NCBI GenBank assembly: GCA_019059635.1
Contig: JAGVRJ010000007.1
Coordinates: 1,488,001-1,552,000, forward strand
Length of the DNA: 64,000 nt
DNA from: Proales similis
Taxonomy: Eukaryota; Rotifera; Eurotatoria; Ploima; Proalidae
Reading direction: 5' to 3'
Part shown: positions 22,673-35,800 of the stretch, in pieces
How the letters are laid out: the number at the start of each line of letters is the position of its first letter
How positions within the stretch are numbered: position 1 is the first letter of the stretch
Translations under genes and position numbers: made by a program
Notes under the pieces: generated by a model
Seen by the model: only the letters and a program-made list of their open reading frames with translations
What the model was told of the DNA's origin: nothing
Database searches by the model: none

Positions 22673-25600
22673 TCAATATACTGATTGGTTGGATGATTGA
22701 AGATTAAGAAGCTGTTGCTGGGCAACTTGGCCAAGATTTGAGGTAGATGCACTCAAACGATAAGAATGACGTTCTTTGCATGGCGAAATTGAGCGAACAG
22801 GCGATAAAGATCTATAACCACTAGCAGCCGCTCTTTTTAAAATAACTGTTTTAAAAATAAATTTAAATATTGATTAGATGGTATCTAAATTTACGCAACG
22901 TTCGACGCAGCCACAGCTGCGGCAGCTGCAGCAACAACAGATGCACCAGCTTGCAATGCTGGGTTTGATGAAGATGAGGAGGACGAATGATTTGAATGAA
23001 GGCTCGCCAAATGTAACGGAGAAGTTTCAATCGGAGCTGATCGGCCAATCGGTGACAGACTCCGATTGTATCGTGAGTAATCGCTGTTTTCACTAAGTTT
23101 GCGAAGTTCTTGAGCAGCACGCTCTCTCTCAAACCTCTCGTTTGTAAGTTGTCTTTTCAATCTTTCGCCATCTCCTTCCAATTCAACAATTCTATTACGC
23201 AAAGTATTGACTTCTTTGTTTTGCGATTGACTAAAGTGAAAGTGAAAGATAAATATCAAACTAATATTAAAAATTTGAAAAGATCTCACATTTTCTGTTC
23301 ACTTAATTGAATCCTTTCTTTGAGAAGCTTGATTTCTGAATCTTTTTCCTGAGTACTAAGCTGAAGAGAAAAGTCTTTCTCTCTAGTGTTGGCCAAGAGT
23401 TGTTCAAGATTTTTCACCATTGCCCGTTCGCTACCTATTTGAGAGCGTAGAAGATCTATTTCTGCTCGTTTGTCAGCTAATTCATTGTGCAATTGTTCGA
23501 ACTCGAGCTCTTTGGCAGTTATTTGTTTGGAGAGGTCATGCTTGATTTGCTCAAGTCGTGCGCTTAGATCACGAGTGGCGACCAGATCTTGCATTAGTTG
23601 TTTATTATCGGCCTGGATGGAACGCAATGATTCCTCTGCACTATAAAGAGCTCGATTGGTATTTGATAGTTTTAGATCGTACTCTTGAGCAGAACTTGAC
23701 AGTTCGTGTAGTTCCCGCTCCATGGCTTCTATTTTCTCCTTAAACCTTTTGTTCTCAGATTGTTTCATTTGAAGTTCGATTTGAAGACTCGATGACTCGC
23801 TCTCAAACGAATTTAGAGTTCCACGCATGTTGTTGAGCTCATTGCTCATGTCACGATACTGCTCGAGAAGTTTGCTCCGATCAATCTCTTTTTGCTTTAA
23901 CAGCTCCTCAAATCTGCTTAATTCAGTTGTGTACTCATGCATTTGCTGCTTCAGTCTTTTCTTTTCGCCGTTTGCTTTGTCCAATTCAGAATGAAGGACC
24001 TGATTCTCTCGTGTCACAGTAATTAAATCATCTTGTAAACGACGATTTTCACGCTGCATCGCCTCACCTCTGGCATTCAGATCAGAGTTCTGCTCACTTA
24101 ATTGCTGAGTTTCGATTCGAGCATTTGATGCTTCTTTAGTCTTTAATCGCAATTCCTCGTTCGTCTGATCTAGAGCCGAGTCGAGCATGTCAAGCTGAGA
24201 GTTAAGTTCAGAAATTCGCCTCTCACGCTCTTCTATTTCAATTTTAAGTCGTTGAATTTGTTCGCATTTTTCCTGAATATCAATTTCCAATCGGCTCCTA
24301 TCTTGCTCTACATGCTGAACCCCAATGCGAGCAGAAGATAGCTCCTCGCGAAGCGCCGCCTGAGCCTCTTGCATATCCATCAGCTTTTGCTCAAGCCTAT
24401 AAGCATCTTGTTCGGCTTGATGCAATTCATCTCCTTTAATTGATAGCTGTCGTCTCATTTCGTCCAGTAATCGTTCAGATTCGTCGCTCAATAGACGCAT
24501 TTGGTCACATGCTGCACGCTGATCATTCAGTTCGTGCGACTTCTCAGTTAGCTCGTAATTTTGCTGTTCAACTCGCCGCTCCAAATCCAGAATCTGCCCA
24601 TGAAGTCTTTCACGATCTTGCTCTGCAGTTTTTCTATCAATATCACATTTTCTAAGATGCGAATGTAGTTCTTCGATTCTGTCTTGTAACCGTTGGCGTT
24701 CTTGTTGCCATGTGTCTGAATTTGTGCGAAGTCGTTCTTTGATGGCATCGCGTTCTGCTATCGCTCCTCGCTTCTCGAAGAGAGCATTGTCTCGTTCGGT
24801 TTCAGCTCGCTTGACAAATGTTTGTGCTGCCATTGAATGACCGGAAAGCTCGGATCTTCTTAACTGCTCATTGGTTTCTTCATAAAGACGCATAAATTTA
24901 TCACGTTCTGACGTGAGCATTTGAACGTTTTGCTGAATCTTTGCAATTGGATAATTAAAATTAGAATAGAATTTTCAAATTTAATAATAACCCAGTATTG
25001 GGAAAAAATAATAATTATTTTGAAGTGCTATTTCATTCTTGGGAAAATAATGAAAATTATTGAATTAGAAGGCTTCTCGCCTCAACTAACCTCGCCCATA
25101 TGAATTTCGAATTTATCAAGAAGCTGCTTAAGTTCATCGCGTTCTCGACGGACTCGCTCGAGTTCAGCAAGCTCATTGCTAGCTCGCGTTCTAGAAGGGG
25201 CTAATTCACATGGCATCTTGCTTGCTCGCAGCATTTTTTGTAGCATGTCGCACTCGTTCTTGTAAAAATCTCGTTCGTTCTCAATGTTTTTTATATGAGC
25301 ATCAACCTTGCATGTTATGCTGCTCTTGACCCGTCCCTGGCGACGCTTGCTTTCTTCAAGCTCATTAACAAGTTCTCGTTCTTTTAGTTCAATTTTTCGT
25401 TTTAATAAATAATTATCGATTTGAATTTTTCAATAGACAAACCATTTTCAACCAATTTGCTTATCTTGCGGCTTAGCTTTGTCTTGTCATCCTGGGCTTG
25501 TTCGAAGAGTTCTCGAAGTGAATTTATTTCGTTTAAACGCTTATCCATTTCACGCTTAAGTTTTTGTGCTTCTTCTCGTAGGTTGGAATTTTCCTTGTCA

Positions 25601-27474
25601 AATATCAATAATTTAAGAGGAAAAGTTGATCGAACATAAAGATTAATTTACTGTTTCTAAATGATTGATGGCCGAGTCAAGCGATCCCAGTTCCTCTCTA
25701 GAACGCCGCAGTTCATTGCGGGCCATGTTCAACTCTACTCCGCCAGTAGAATTTCGTTCACATAGCCGACGCTCGAGCTCACGCTTTTGCTCTTGAAGAT
25801 ATTCTATTTGCATGTTCTGATGGCTAATAAGTTTTTCCTGATTTTGAAGATTGGTCTCGAGAGTAACGGCCTCAAAGGAGCGGCCACCATCAAGGGCTCG
25901 ATGTAGCCGTTCTATTTCACGGTCACGGCCTTCCACCTTAATAGATCGCTTAGTTGGCATTTTTTTCTCCTTTGGTACAGAAGCAGATCGTAACGGTCTA
26001 TTTGGACGAGATTTCGATCGTTTTTTATCGCCTGACTGAGCAGCCCGATAATATGGATTGCTAGTGTCAAGTGCGGCAATAGAGCGATGAGTCCGCAAAT
26101 TCGGCGTTCTCAGTCGAAAAGGCGAGGCGTCACACATGCTGAATATAAAAAGAAAGAATAGAAAGAGCTATCGGATTTAGAATGGCGGCAAAAATCCTAA
26201 GTGGCCTAATTTATGGCCATTGCATTTGGGACCGATCCAACAACATGGACACTCGCAAATTATGAACAAGGTGGTTGGCCGGGGCAACGCCGATGCGTAT
26301 TTTATTATGGCGCACTTTTGCAGCTTGTTATTATTTTCTTAATTCCAATCAGTAAAAATAACGGCTTGCACACTTGCCAACTAATTTTTTCACTCAAGAT
26401 GCCTGGGTAACCTACAATTGTTGCGTATAGCGCGCGTAAAGCAGACGTCTACAATGTAAATGAACGAATTGGGAAATAGATTAAGCCAATAGGAGCCGAT
26501 GAAAAAATGACCAAAGACCGTGTATAAATATTTGCTTCCGATTCTTAAGGCAACAATATAAATTGCAATGCAATCTACACTAACCTGTGACTTTAAACCG
26601 CTGCACTTCGATTCGAGCGCGTTTGCAGAAGCTTTGATTGCATCTAATTCGGCTTGAAGTTGGACAATACGCTCGTCGGCTAGCTTGATCATATCAATCG
26701 TATATATATCGCTTACAGGCACCGGTGTGGTAATGCACCCTTGAGTCGGAGCGGGTAGCAAGGTATCAATGTCTAAACGCTGTCGTCTGAATGAAAATGA
26801 CTGTTTACTTCCATCTTAAATTTTATGAATTAAATCCTTTCTTAAATGAAATTAAATTCTATTTTAAATACTTGGCATCTGGATAACTGCTTGAAGGTTT
26901 TTCTCTTGCAGTTCAAGAATCTTTTTTCCTTTTTCTTTAGACTCTCGCTCGACTCCCCTAAGCTTATGAAGGTACTGGGTGTTTAAAAAGCGAAGATCGG
27001 AGTTTTCGTTCTCTATCTTTTGCAAGCTTGCTTTAAGCTCTGAAAAAGCAAATAAACTCACATGTTAATGACTATGTTTACCAGAAAGATATTCAATTAA
27101 TTACCTTTGAGGTGCGCTTCGCCCTCCTCACGAACCTTGACCAGCTCCATGTGGAGCTCATTGTTTTCTTTGATGAGTTTTGCATTGTCGTTCTTGTAAG
27201 CTTGAACGCTCGACTCAGGTATATGCGGCTGGCTTCGGGTACTTGCATTCAATAGTTGTTGCTGCTCACAATATTTGCTTAGCTCAAGTTTGGAGCGCTT
27301 GAGACTCTCGGTAGTGTGAACCAAATCATTGAAAAGCTTTTCGATCAGCGGTAATGACTCAATTCCGAGCGTTTGACGGTAACCTAGCTGGTCGAGTCGC
27401 TTACGTAAATTAATGTATTTCTGTTCACTTATCGAACCGGTCGAAACCGTCGAAACTTGTAACGTGCTGTCCAT
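22673..27474 (-). CDS. CEP135: Centrosomal protein CEP135 / Bld10 homologue
   Basis: Centriole cartwheel and microtubule-binding coiled-coil protein. The start QKYINLRKRLDQLGYRQTL and IEKLFNDLVHTTESL match the CEP135 N terminus almost residue for residue; LQEKNLQAVIQMP, FRRQRLDID, REIERLHRALDGGRS and NERDFYKNECDMLQKML follow in the human order, and QLTNERFERERAAQELRK closes the coiled coil. Exons: 27474-27105, 27039-26872, 26814-26585, 26035-25652, 25593-25443, 25380-25091, 24932-23290, 23230-22895, 22832-22673, giving 1,243 aa (human 1,140). After the coiled coil come Ser and Ala runs and SPVRSISP repeats. The third intron (549 bp in this model) contains an alternative start at 26137 (separate entry). 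The acceptor at 26036 was chosen because it alone keeps frame. Confidence 0.92.
25652..26137 (-). CDS. Alternative 5' exon of CEP135 (TSGA10-like product)
   Basis: The frame of the fourth CEP135 exon is open upstream of its acceptor to an ATG at 26137, adding MCDASPFRLRTPNLRTHRS and about 15 more residues. The sequence before it (26,140-26,584) is long for an intron here and could be a promoter. A transcript starting here would encode the central and C-terminal coiled coil without the N-terminal microtubule-binding part, the layout of vertebrate TSGA10, a CEP135 paralogue. A TTCAG immediately before the ATG could instead be an acceptor. Which form is used cannot be decided from sequence. Confidence 0.45.
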
Positions 27475-28732
27475 GCTTCGAGATGTGCTGATGCACGAAT
27501 GTCTACCAGATTGAACTAATCGAATAGGTAGCGATGACAACAGACCACCGAAGGTCGTTCTACTCAAATGGTCACTTAATGTATGGACAACTTTTATGTC
27601 TGATTTTCAGGCAACTCATATATTTTGAATAAAATTGACCTATATATTTTTTCTAACTGACCTAAGGCTAAAAGCTTTTTCCGTATTTTTGAACTGATCA
27701 AGTATGAATAAAAAAATGTCATAGTTATAAGTTCACTCGATTATTTCATATCTTTAAAAACAGATAGGGCAAGTGATGTTAACTGTTAACTGGAAAGAGA
27801 TGGTGAAGAATTAAAAATATGTTTAAAGTTTTTATTAAGACTGATTTTTTATTAAATAAATCAAAGGGTAATAAAAAAGGCTATTTGATAGTTGGTTAAC
27901 TGAATTCGGCCAAGGTAGAAGCTGCCCACTTTTAATGTTTATTTTGTATCATAAGTTTATGTCCGGATTATTAAAATGACATCAAAAGGAGCTTGGCAGA
28001 AATCTGTTTAGCAAATAAATCGTAAAACAAATAATAAAATTGTAGAATTCAATATGTTTTATTAAAAATTCTATATTTGAAATAGAAGGGCTTGCATACT
28101 GCAAGTATATGTTTCAATAGAAAACACAACCAGCTTAAGAATCTTATCGCGGTAAAGTCCAGTGCAAACTTTGATCTAAGCTAATCACAATCATTAGCAA
28201 CCAATATTGATTCAGATAAATAATAAACGATTTCAAAATGATTCTTAAAGCATAACACTTTTTTGTTGTAGCAGTAGAAGAAAAAAAGAAACTCTAATTT
28301 TCTTCCAGCTTGTGTGAATAAAATTAAGCAAATAAATTCCGACAAGAAAAACTATTTTCGATCATGAATATGATGATAACCAGCTCATATCCGTCATCTA
28401 GCAAAAATTATTTTAGGAATCAAAAGCATCGAGTTCACTTAAAAATTATCATGGACGCTTTTATTTAAAGCCCACGAGCACTGCTCACAAAAAATAATGC
28501 AGGCTTTCTCAGAAATCAACAGCAATAACAACCCGAGACGCACATTATCAAACCGGCAAACTTTTTATAAATCAATAAATTGCAGAATTCGATATTTTTA
28601 TTGGGCGTACGATTTTTTTTTGCATAAACGAATGTAACTTTTTACCAAAATCGTTTTCGTAGACCAATAGGGCGCATATTAGAATCTTTGCAAGCTTATT
28701 TTCACTTCATTTGCTTTGTTAGAAAAAATAAA
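27475..28732. other. Divergent promoter region
   Basis: About 1.26 kb between CEP135 (-) and the small 62-aa gene (+). AT-rich, with no coding signal; it probably holds both promoters. The CEP135 frame stays open back to 27567 but without an earlier ATG. Confidence 0.4.
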
Positions 28733-28982
28733 ATGCTAAGCTCATTGATAAACACAACCAGACAACAAAGAAAGGAGCGCGAAGAGCGTCTACTTCAACA
28801 GCAAAGGGAAAAGAAATTACAGCAACAAGAGAAAAAAAAAGCAGCTAAGGCGGCTAAAGCAGCTGTATCAGCAAATGGAGGAGAAAACGGTAATTAAAAT
28901 TGTAATGCTTGCTATAAAGTTATGTTACAAACTATTTGGTGTTCTTTAAGTCTCCAAGAATGGCAAGAGCTCCTCCCAATAA
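28733..28982 (+). CDS. Small basic, Gln/Lys-rich coiled-coil protein, unknown
   Basis: Two exons, 28733-28889 and 28951-28982, separated by a 61-bp GTAATT...TTTAAG intron, give 62 aa. The middle is a single charged helix (RQQRKEREERLLQQQREKK) followed by an Ala/Lys segment (KKKAAKAAKAAVSANGG). No known family is recognised. An acceptor-like TTTGTTAG sits 10 nt before the ATG, so an upstream exon or trans-splice site is possible; the frame is also open for 15 codons further up. AATAAA at 29059-29064 follows the stop by 77 nt, supporting a complete short transcript. It could be the last exons of a longer gene, but the 5' side shows no partner exon. Confidence 0.5.
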
Positions 28983-29805
28983 CTGACTTTTCTGAGTTGT
29001 TGACTCGAAATAAGTATTACATAGATAATCATATTAGTTATACAATTTTGGTTTTTTGAATAAAGTTTTGAAAGTGGTTTAGTCTATTTAAAAGAATCTA
29101 TTCCGAAATATTTTGATTTATTTTTAATTCCTAGTTTGGAATGTGATTGCATATCTTGTGCCTCTCGTATAAGATTTGTTCATGAATTAGAATCACTGGG
29201 TTGCTAAGGTGACATAACGATTAAAACACTTGAGTAAATTTTTAAGATGCCAAAAATATCAGTTAGGTGATAATCGAGAATTGGATTTAAATCTGATCAC
29301 AACTTTGCCTATTGATGGGCTCAAAAAGCATAGGTTTTATTTTTTCTGATACTAAATTCTATTCCACTAAATTGACGGGAGCTACACCATGTCCTATTAG
29401 GAAGTAAAAACTTAACAGAGACAATAAAATTGGATCGAATTTAATTAAATTACAAATAAACATCCAAGAAATGCCATAAAATTTTAGTCTGGGATCAAAT
29501 TTAATGGTCCAAAAGCATGTTTTACCACAACCAGAATTGCCAAGGATGAGTTAAATGCAGCAAAATTCGGCAACAAAGTCGACAAAACTGGCCGGGAAGA
29601 TCCGCAGTCCTTTAGACAAGTTACTTTCAGCAATTTTCGGGGCGAAAGTCGAACTTAGCCGAATTGACAAATTTCGAACCCCATCGAATCTGAAAAATTG
29701 ACATTTGAAACTGTCGATATAAAACGATTCATACTCAATAACCGAGTTGAATTGAAGCAGAAGAAAGAACATAACAAAAGTGATTTATCCTCGGAATAAA
29801 ACAGA
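28983..29805. other. Convergent intergenic region downstream of perlecan
   Basis: Contains the 3' end of the small gene and the 3' flank of perlecan. A 22-bp perfect match to an exon of perlecan lies at about 29,480-29,501 (see findings). A 73-codon frame on the minus strand (29772-29551) shows no domain. No laminin-G or EGF coding sequence is seen, so perlecan does not continue here. Confidence 0.5.
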
Positions 29806-32800
29806 TTAGCTTAAGCTGGGCAGATTCGGACCATGATCAAGAAAACCGAATATTATGAAATCTATTCCGTCTGAAGACTTGCTGAGTATAATGTCTCTGA
29901 ATCGGGCACCAAACGAATTGTGAGCATAGCATCTGTAGCGGCCCAGATCGCTTCTCTTTATCGGGGTTAATATAAGCTTGTTATCTGGCTTAATTTCGAT
30001 AAGCGTGTTTGGCATCTTAATCCACGACACAGTCGAATTCGCTTTTCTTGGCGTGAGTAAAATGATCGCGAAATAATTGTTTAAATAACGAATCAGACAT
30101 ACCTGCGCGACAGATGATCTCAGCTCTTTCGCCTTTGGTAAGTTTAGTCTTGTCAACGATTATCAGTTGCATGTCTGGAGGGGAACCAGAAGTCTTCTCT
30201 TGGATTTTTTCTATAAGAGCGATATGACTTGTTGTTGACTCGCCCAACTTAGAAGCTTGACGTTCATCTATATATCTCAAACGAAAGTATTTTGTTTTTG
30301 CGTCAAATTCCAATCGGAAGCCGATTTTTATTTGCTCGCCATGTTTTCCTGCTGTCTTGCAAATATAGATACCTTTGCTCTCCGGTCTTAAGGATTGAAG
30401 TCTAAGCTCTTTGTCGCCAACTTCTTTGAGGCCGTCCATTTTGCTTAGCTTGAACCATTTCGGAATGAAGTTCATCTCTTGAAAAGCAAAATCCGATGGA
30501 AATGATTCAGCTCCATATTTCATACGAATTACTCACCTGGATTCAAGCACTCAACTAAAATGAAGTCTCCAACTTTAATATCTTGAGAAATGCTCTTAAA
30601 TTTTAGTCTGGGATCAAATGGAATGGGACTGGGAATAATCGAATTCGAATCGTTAACTGTTCCGATTCTATAGGCTGGCCCATTGTCATTGTATAGAATA
30701 ACTGAATTTGAAATGAACATGCCGTCCCGACCATAAGTTTGACAATGATACTCGCCAAGGTCATCTAAGCTAAGATTTTCAATCACAAGTATTTGATCAG
30801 AAACAAAATGATCGGGCAGGAGACTTTCTCCTGACTTGAACCATTTCACATAATTAACATGCCTGGACCATTCGCATATCAGTTTCACTCGACTAGAGAA
30901 GGCAAGCTTGTGTTTATCGAGTAAACGAAGGGTTGGATGAATAAGAGAGGTTTTCCGCTGATTTTCATACTCCTTGATTTGTTCGTTCATTTTACATGAA
31001 CTGCTTAAATTGCCTCTCATCAACGACTCGATCGGAATGCTCAAATGTATTCGACTTGAGAGCGATGGCTTTTTGTAAATCGAATACTTTAATATTTCAT
31101 CTCCTTTGAAAAAGCAAATGAAACGAGTCAGAAATTAAAGTGAACATAAATCAATCTGAGTTATGTACCTTGACAGTAGACAGTGGCCTTGTGAACAAGA
31201 TCATTTTTGTCCTTGACAAATAGCTCGATGCTAATATCAAAATGGGCAACAGTTCGATTGAATTTGCGAATCATATTGATGTTTTTCACGTGAATATTTG
31301 AACTGGATGCCGAAGATTGGGGGCTCCGAAAGCACATGAAAGCTCCACTCGCTCTAAAGCTCATTGAAGAAGAGCTTCCTAGATAAAAAAATATTTTAAA
31401 GAAAGCTGAATTTAAACAAAGAGGGCATGTTTGAGGGGGTAAAAGCACGGTCGGTTCACCAGGTGAATAGAAGCGAGATAAACAAAGCTAGCCGATGAAT
31501 TAAAACGCAATTACAACGGCTAAGCCAACGGGTGGACACTGCTGGGTAAAACAACAACAAAGCGGGCAAAAATTAAAAATGGCGAATTTTATTATTCACC
31601 GACAGTCTTCGGTAAAATTTAAAAAATTTACATTTATACAGACAACTCAAGATAATACGATGGCGACCAGAGAAACGAAAAAGGATGCAAGCATAGCATA
31701 AAAAGCTAACTTCAGCCGCGAGGGAAGGACGGGGGGATGGAGGCACAGACTTAAAGCTAAAACTCCTCGACAGTTAAATTTAAGGTAAAGCTATGTCATT
31801 TCTCCTTTCGTCTGTTTCTTCTGTTCTTTTGGAATAGAATCGGCCGCAGTTTTTTAATTTGTGCATTTTCTCTAGTAAATGATAAAAGTGCCCGAGCTCT
31901 CATCTGATTGTTCTCCGATAGGCATAAGTAATCTCCCCAGTTCTTGGGATTAGAACGATCGAGCCTAAGGAGTGACTCGCCTGACCGTAATTGTCCGATT
32001 TTCTTTCCATCCTTGATCTTGAGCCATTTAACGGGCCAAATTGAATCTTGATTAAGCAACTGTAATAAACATTTTTGTCTATTCATATGAGTGCAAACTT
32101 TTTACCTGAAACGCAGTCGAACTGAACGGCTTTTCTGCTTGTCTCATTTTTACTGTCCAACACAGGTTCAATATCAAGATTTATGAATTTTCTAACGGGT
32201 ACAACACCAATTCCCATATGACTATCGTATTTTTTAGTGATTTCTACGATGCGCCTCACTGTTCCAGCCGAAGTATGCATGTAACAAGCATAAAATCCTG
32301 CCATGTCTGTCCGTAAAGGTCCTAGGTTGAGTTGTGATTCAACAACTCCGTGGCTGTTTCGTGCTAAAACTCGACTTGGTTCACTCAGCTTTCTCCACTC
32401 AATCCAATCGATTTTATGCTCTTGAAATCTCAAGTCTTAAACAGCGAGAGTAATTATTAAGAATCGGTAGAGAAAACGTTACGAATCAAAAGAGATCACC
32501 GAAATAACGAGAAGAGCAAGTTAGAATGACATTTGTGCTGACCGAAATTGACTCGGGACACGAATGCTTCGAATCACAATGAGAGTTGATTATCAAATCA
32601 GGACCATGAATGAGCTCAGGAATGGGAGCGAAGCCCAGCTCAGAGGGCATCAAGTATAAAACTGCCTCGCCCGAAACGATATAACGCGATTTGCTTGAGT
32701 TAAGAGTGCGCAATTTGCAAATATACACTCCAAGGTCAGATTCCTGTACAGAGTCTATCATAAGAACAGCTGAGTTGAGCGAAACGTTTCTAATGCCGAT

Positions 32801-35800
32801 AGCTCTTGAAGAGAACTTGGAGCCTCTCTTCACCCAATAGACTCCGGTATTTGGTTGATCTATGTAAAGGTAGAATTACTTTAGAGACTAGGGCGATTAA
32901 AGAAAGCGTGCCTACCTATCGAGCAGAGAACAGCTACTTTGCCACCATGTTTCCATTCGCCTGGTGCGGACAAGAGCTGGAGGCTAACTTGCTTTGACAA
33001 ATCTCGTACTGTCTTCTGTTTGGCTTTAATGTTGATTCGTTTGACGAGTCGGTGTTGACCATTCGCGCTTTTGGCCAAGCACTCGTAATGGCCTGAATCA
33101 GATGGCATGAACGGATCAATCTCCAGCAGTTCATTTTCGGCGCGTGCATGAACTGGAAATGTTCCATTGAGATATGTCCATTCAAAAACAGACTCTGGCA
33201 AATCTATGCAATTAAAGCTCATTAAAAAATCTGAGTTAAATCAAGTTAGAGGAAAAGCGTAGTCCTTTCTTACTAGAGACGCATCTGAGCCGAATACGAC
33301 CGGACCGCGAATGTGCCTCGGACGGATCGGACACGACCTGGATTCGAACAAAATAGGGTACGTGAGTAGGCTCAAAGAAGGCTGTGTGATGATGCATTTG
33401 ACTCGACTCGATCAGCTTTTGCTTAACCGATTCTAAACTCGATCTCGACAGTTGGGCCGATGGCGTTGAAATTGCATCCAATTCAATGCTAGCTCGATCA
33501 GAACCCTGTTCGTTGTATATTAAGCATTCATAAGTTCCCGTTAGATAATTCTCGCCCAATATAAGCTTGGAATCGAAACTGTTTCTTATGAGTCCATTGA
33601 ACAGCCAAGTATATTTCACATTAGGCGAGTCTGACCAGTCAACAGTTTGCTGTAAAGTTTTGATAGATTGACATTTTTTTAGACTTACTCGTCAGACAGT
33701 TGAGTTCCATTCCAATTGAATCGAGTCCCGTGCGTTTATAAAGCTTTAGAATTTGCGGTTTTAGATTTTCTTCCCGGTTAAGTTCCAAGATTGAGCCATG
33801 CTCATCCACGAAAATTGACTTTTCTTTCTTTCTTTGATTCGAAATAGCTACACAAGTGTAGACATTTGGCTGCAGTCGACTTGAGTTATTGATACTGAGC
33901 AAATTTCGCTCCACTTGAACATTCTCTTCGTCATGTGTGGGCGTCCATTCGATTTTTTTGGCCCACCCTAATTTTCAAATTTTTACTTTTTATTAGGCTC
34001 ATGAGTAGAAAAGGGACGCTTTTTACCACACGTGCAGCTGATTTGAAGTCTATTCGAGTCGCCTGAGTTTAAGCGATAGACTTGAATTCCATCTGATGAC
34101 TCTGTAAATTGATCATCGGCTTCGAGCGAAGAATCATTAAGCTTAAACTTTGCCAAGAATTGATTGCTGTCCAGTTCAAATCCGCATGCATATATGCCAT
34201 AGTCGAATCTGCTCAATGAATCTATTTTCAGCAAGCGACCTTTTATTGTCAACGAAGCGTCCGATGGAAACGACCAATCAATGTGTCCTTCGTAGTTGGT
34301 GTCGCAAACTAACTCGACTGATGATCCCAATGATCTACTGATTGTTTTGGCAATAATGATTGGCTCAACAACTGGCTCATACACTGAGCTGCGGTTTTTT
34401 ATTAGCTTCACACGCCGTGAGGCGGACGAGATTCGTTGAGAGCACTCAAATACTGCTTGATCGAATTTCGCTTGTCGAAGGTCAATTATTAAACGCTGCC
34501 CGTCCATATATGTAACCAAGCCATCCAAATCTGAATGACCTTCCCGTCTCCACAATATTGAATCAGTTCGGCCTTGAATAGATAAGTCTATTCAAAAAAC
34601 GATTCAAGTTCAAAATCTAATGAATCATTTACCATCATCATGACAGTCAATGACCATCTTTTGATCGACTCCGACTCCGATGCTCACTGACAATCGACTG
34701 GGATGCGTTTCAGCTATCGAAGTTTTTCTTGTCGTTTCATGCTGAATTGATGTTTGAATTGGACCATTGCTTGATTTTGAAAACTTTTCAAGCGTTCGCA
34801 TGGGAAGGATTTTACTGAGCTGAGCATGAAACGAGCTGTTGTCAGCCATCCACCCTTCTAAGACGAGTCTAATCGGCTCCTGTTTCTCATCTAACAGAGA
34901 GTGCGAATATGAGAACTCTTGGCCAACCGAAACATTTTTTGAATTTAACCACTCAATCTTCTTCAATTTAAGTTGCTCTGACGTATCCAAGGTAAATAAT
35001 GCTTGGCCATCTTTGCTACGTTCTGTAAGGGTGATTAATGGCGACTGCGATAGATCGGCATTTTGATGGTAAAATATTCGCTTCAATATGGGCTTCTCGT
35101 TAGGATGCTTGATCAATAGACTGCGAGCAACTGTCATTTGATCAACACTCGCTGAACATGCGTAACTCAGCGTCTCAAGCATGAAATCGTTCAAATTATC
35201 GATCAAGTAGCCGCTTGTGCTCTCTAATATCTTTTTTCCTCTCAACTTATCCTGCAAACTGGGTTCGTATTTTTCAATTTTTAATTCGTACTTTTGATCT
35301 AACAATAAGCACGATGGTCAAAAGCCCGTTGCGAGTGTTAAAATAAACAGAAATGTTATTACCTAAAGGAAGAATACGACATCTAAGCTCGATTTGGGAT
35401 TGAGGTTGGTCAACGAGCGCATCCAAATCCAAATTGACTAATTCTCGAATTCTATTCTGCTTGGGCTCAAATTTAAGACTAAATGATCTAACCGAAGGCA
35501 CTGCGATCATTTCTTCTGTTAAACAAAATTCAGCTCGATATGTCGAAAAGCCTGTGCTCATTTGACACGAGTAAGTGATGAGATCATCTGGCGTTAAAGG
35601 TTCAATGATAAGGAACGGACCATGCACAAGAGCTCGACTGGTTGACTGTCTGGGCAATAGCCACTTTTTGTTTGAGCTCGCGACTAAGATATTGTGTTAT
35701 TTAGGGGGACTTAATATAAGTTAATTTTAAGAAGGCATCTGTTTACTCGAATTATCGCCGCATTGGAGCACAGCTCGACCGCCAGGGACCAAGAGTGACG

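Noticed and set aside
29551-29772. Possible extra 3' exon of perlecan
   Set aside because: No phase-compatible donor exists after the stop at 29806 and the frame lacks Ig or laminin-G features.
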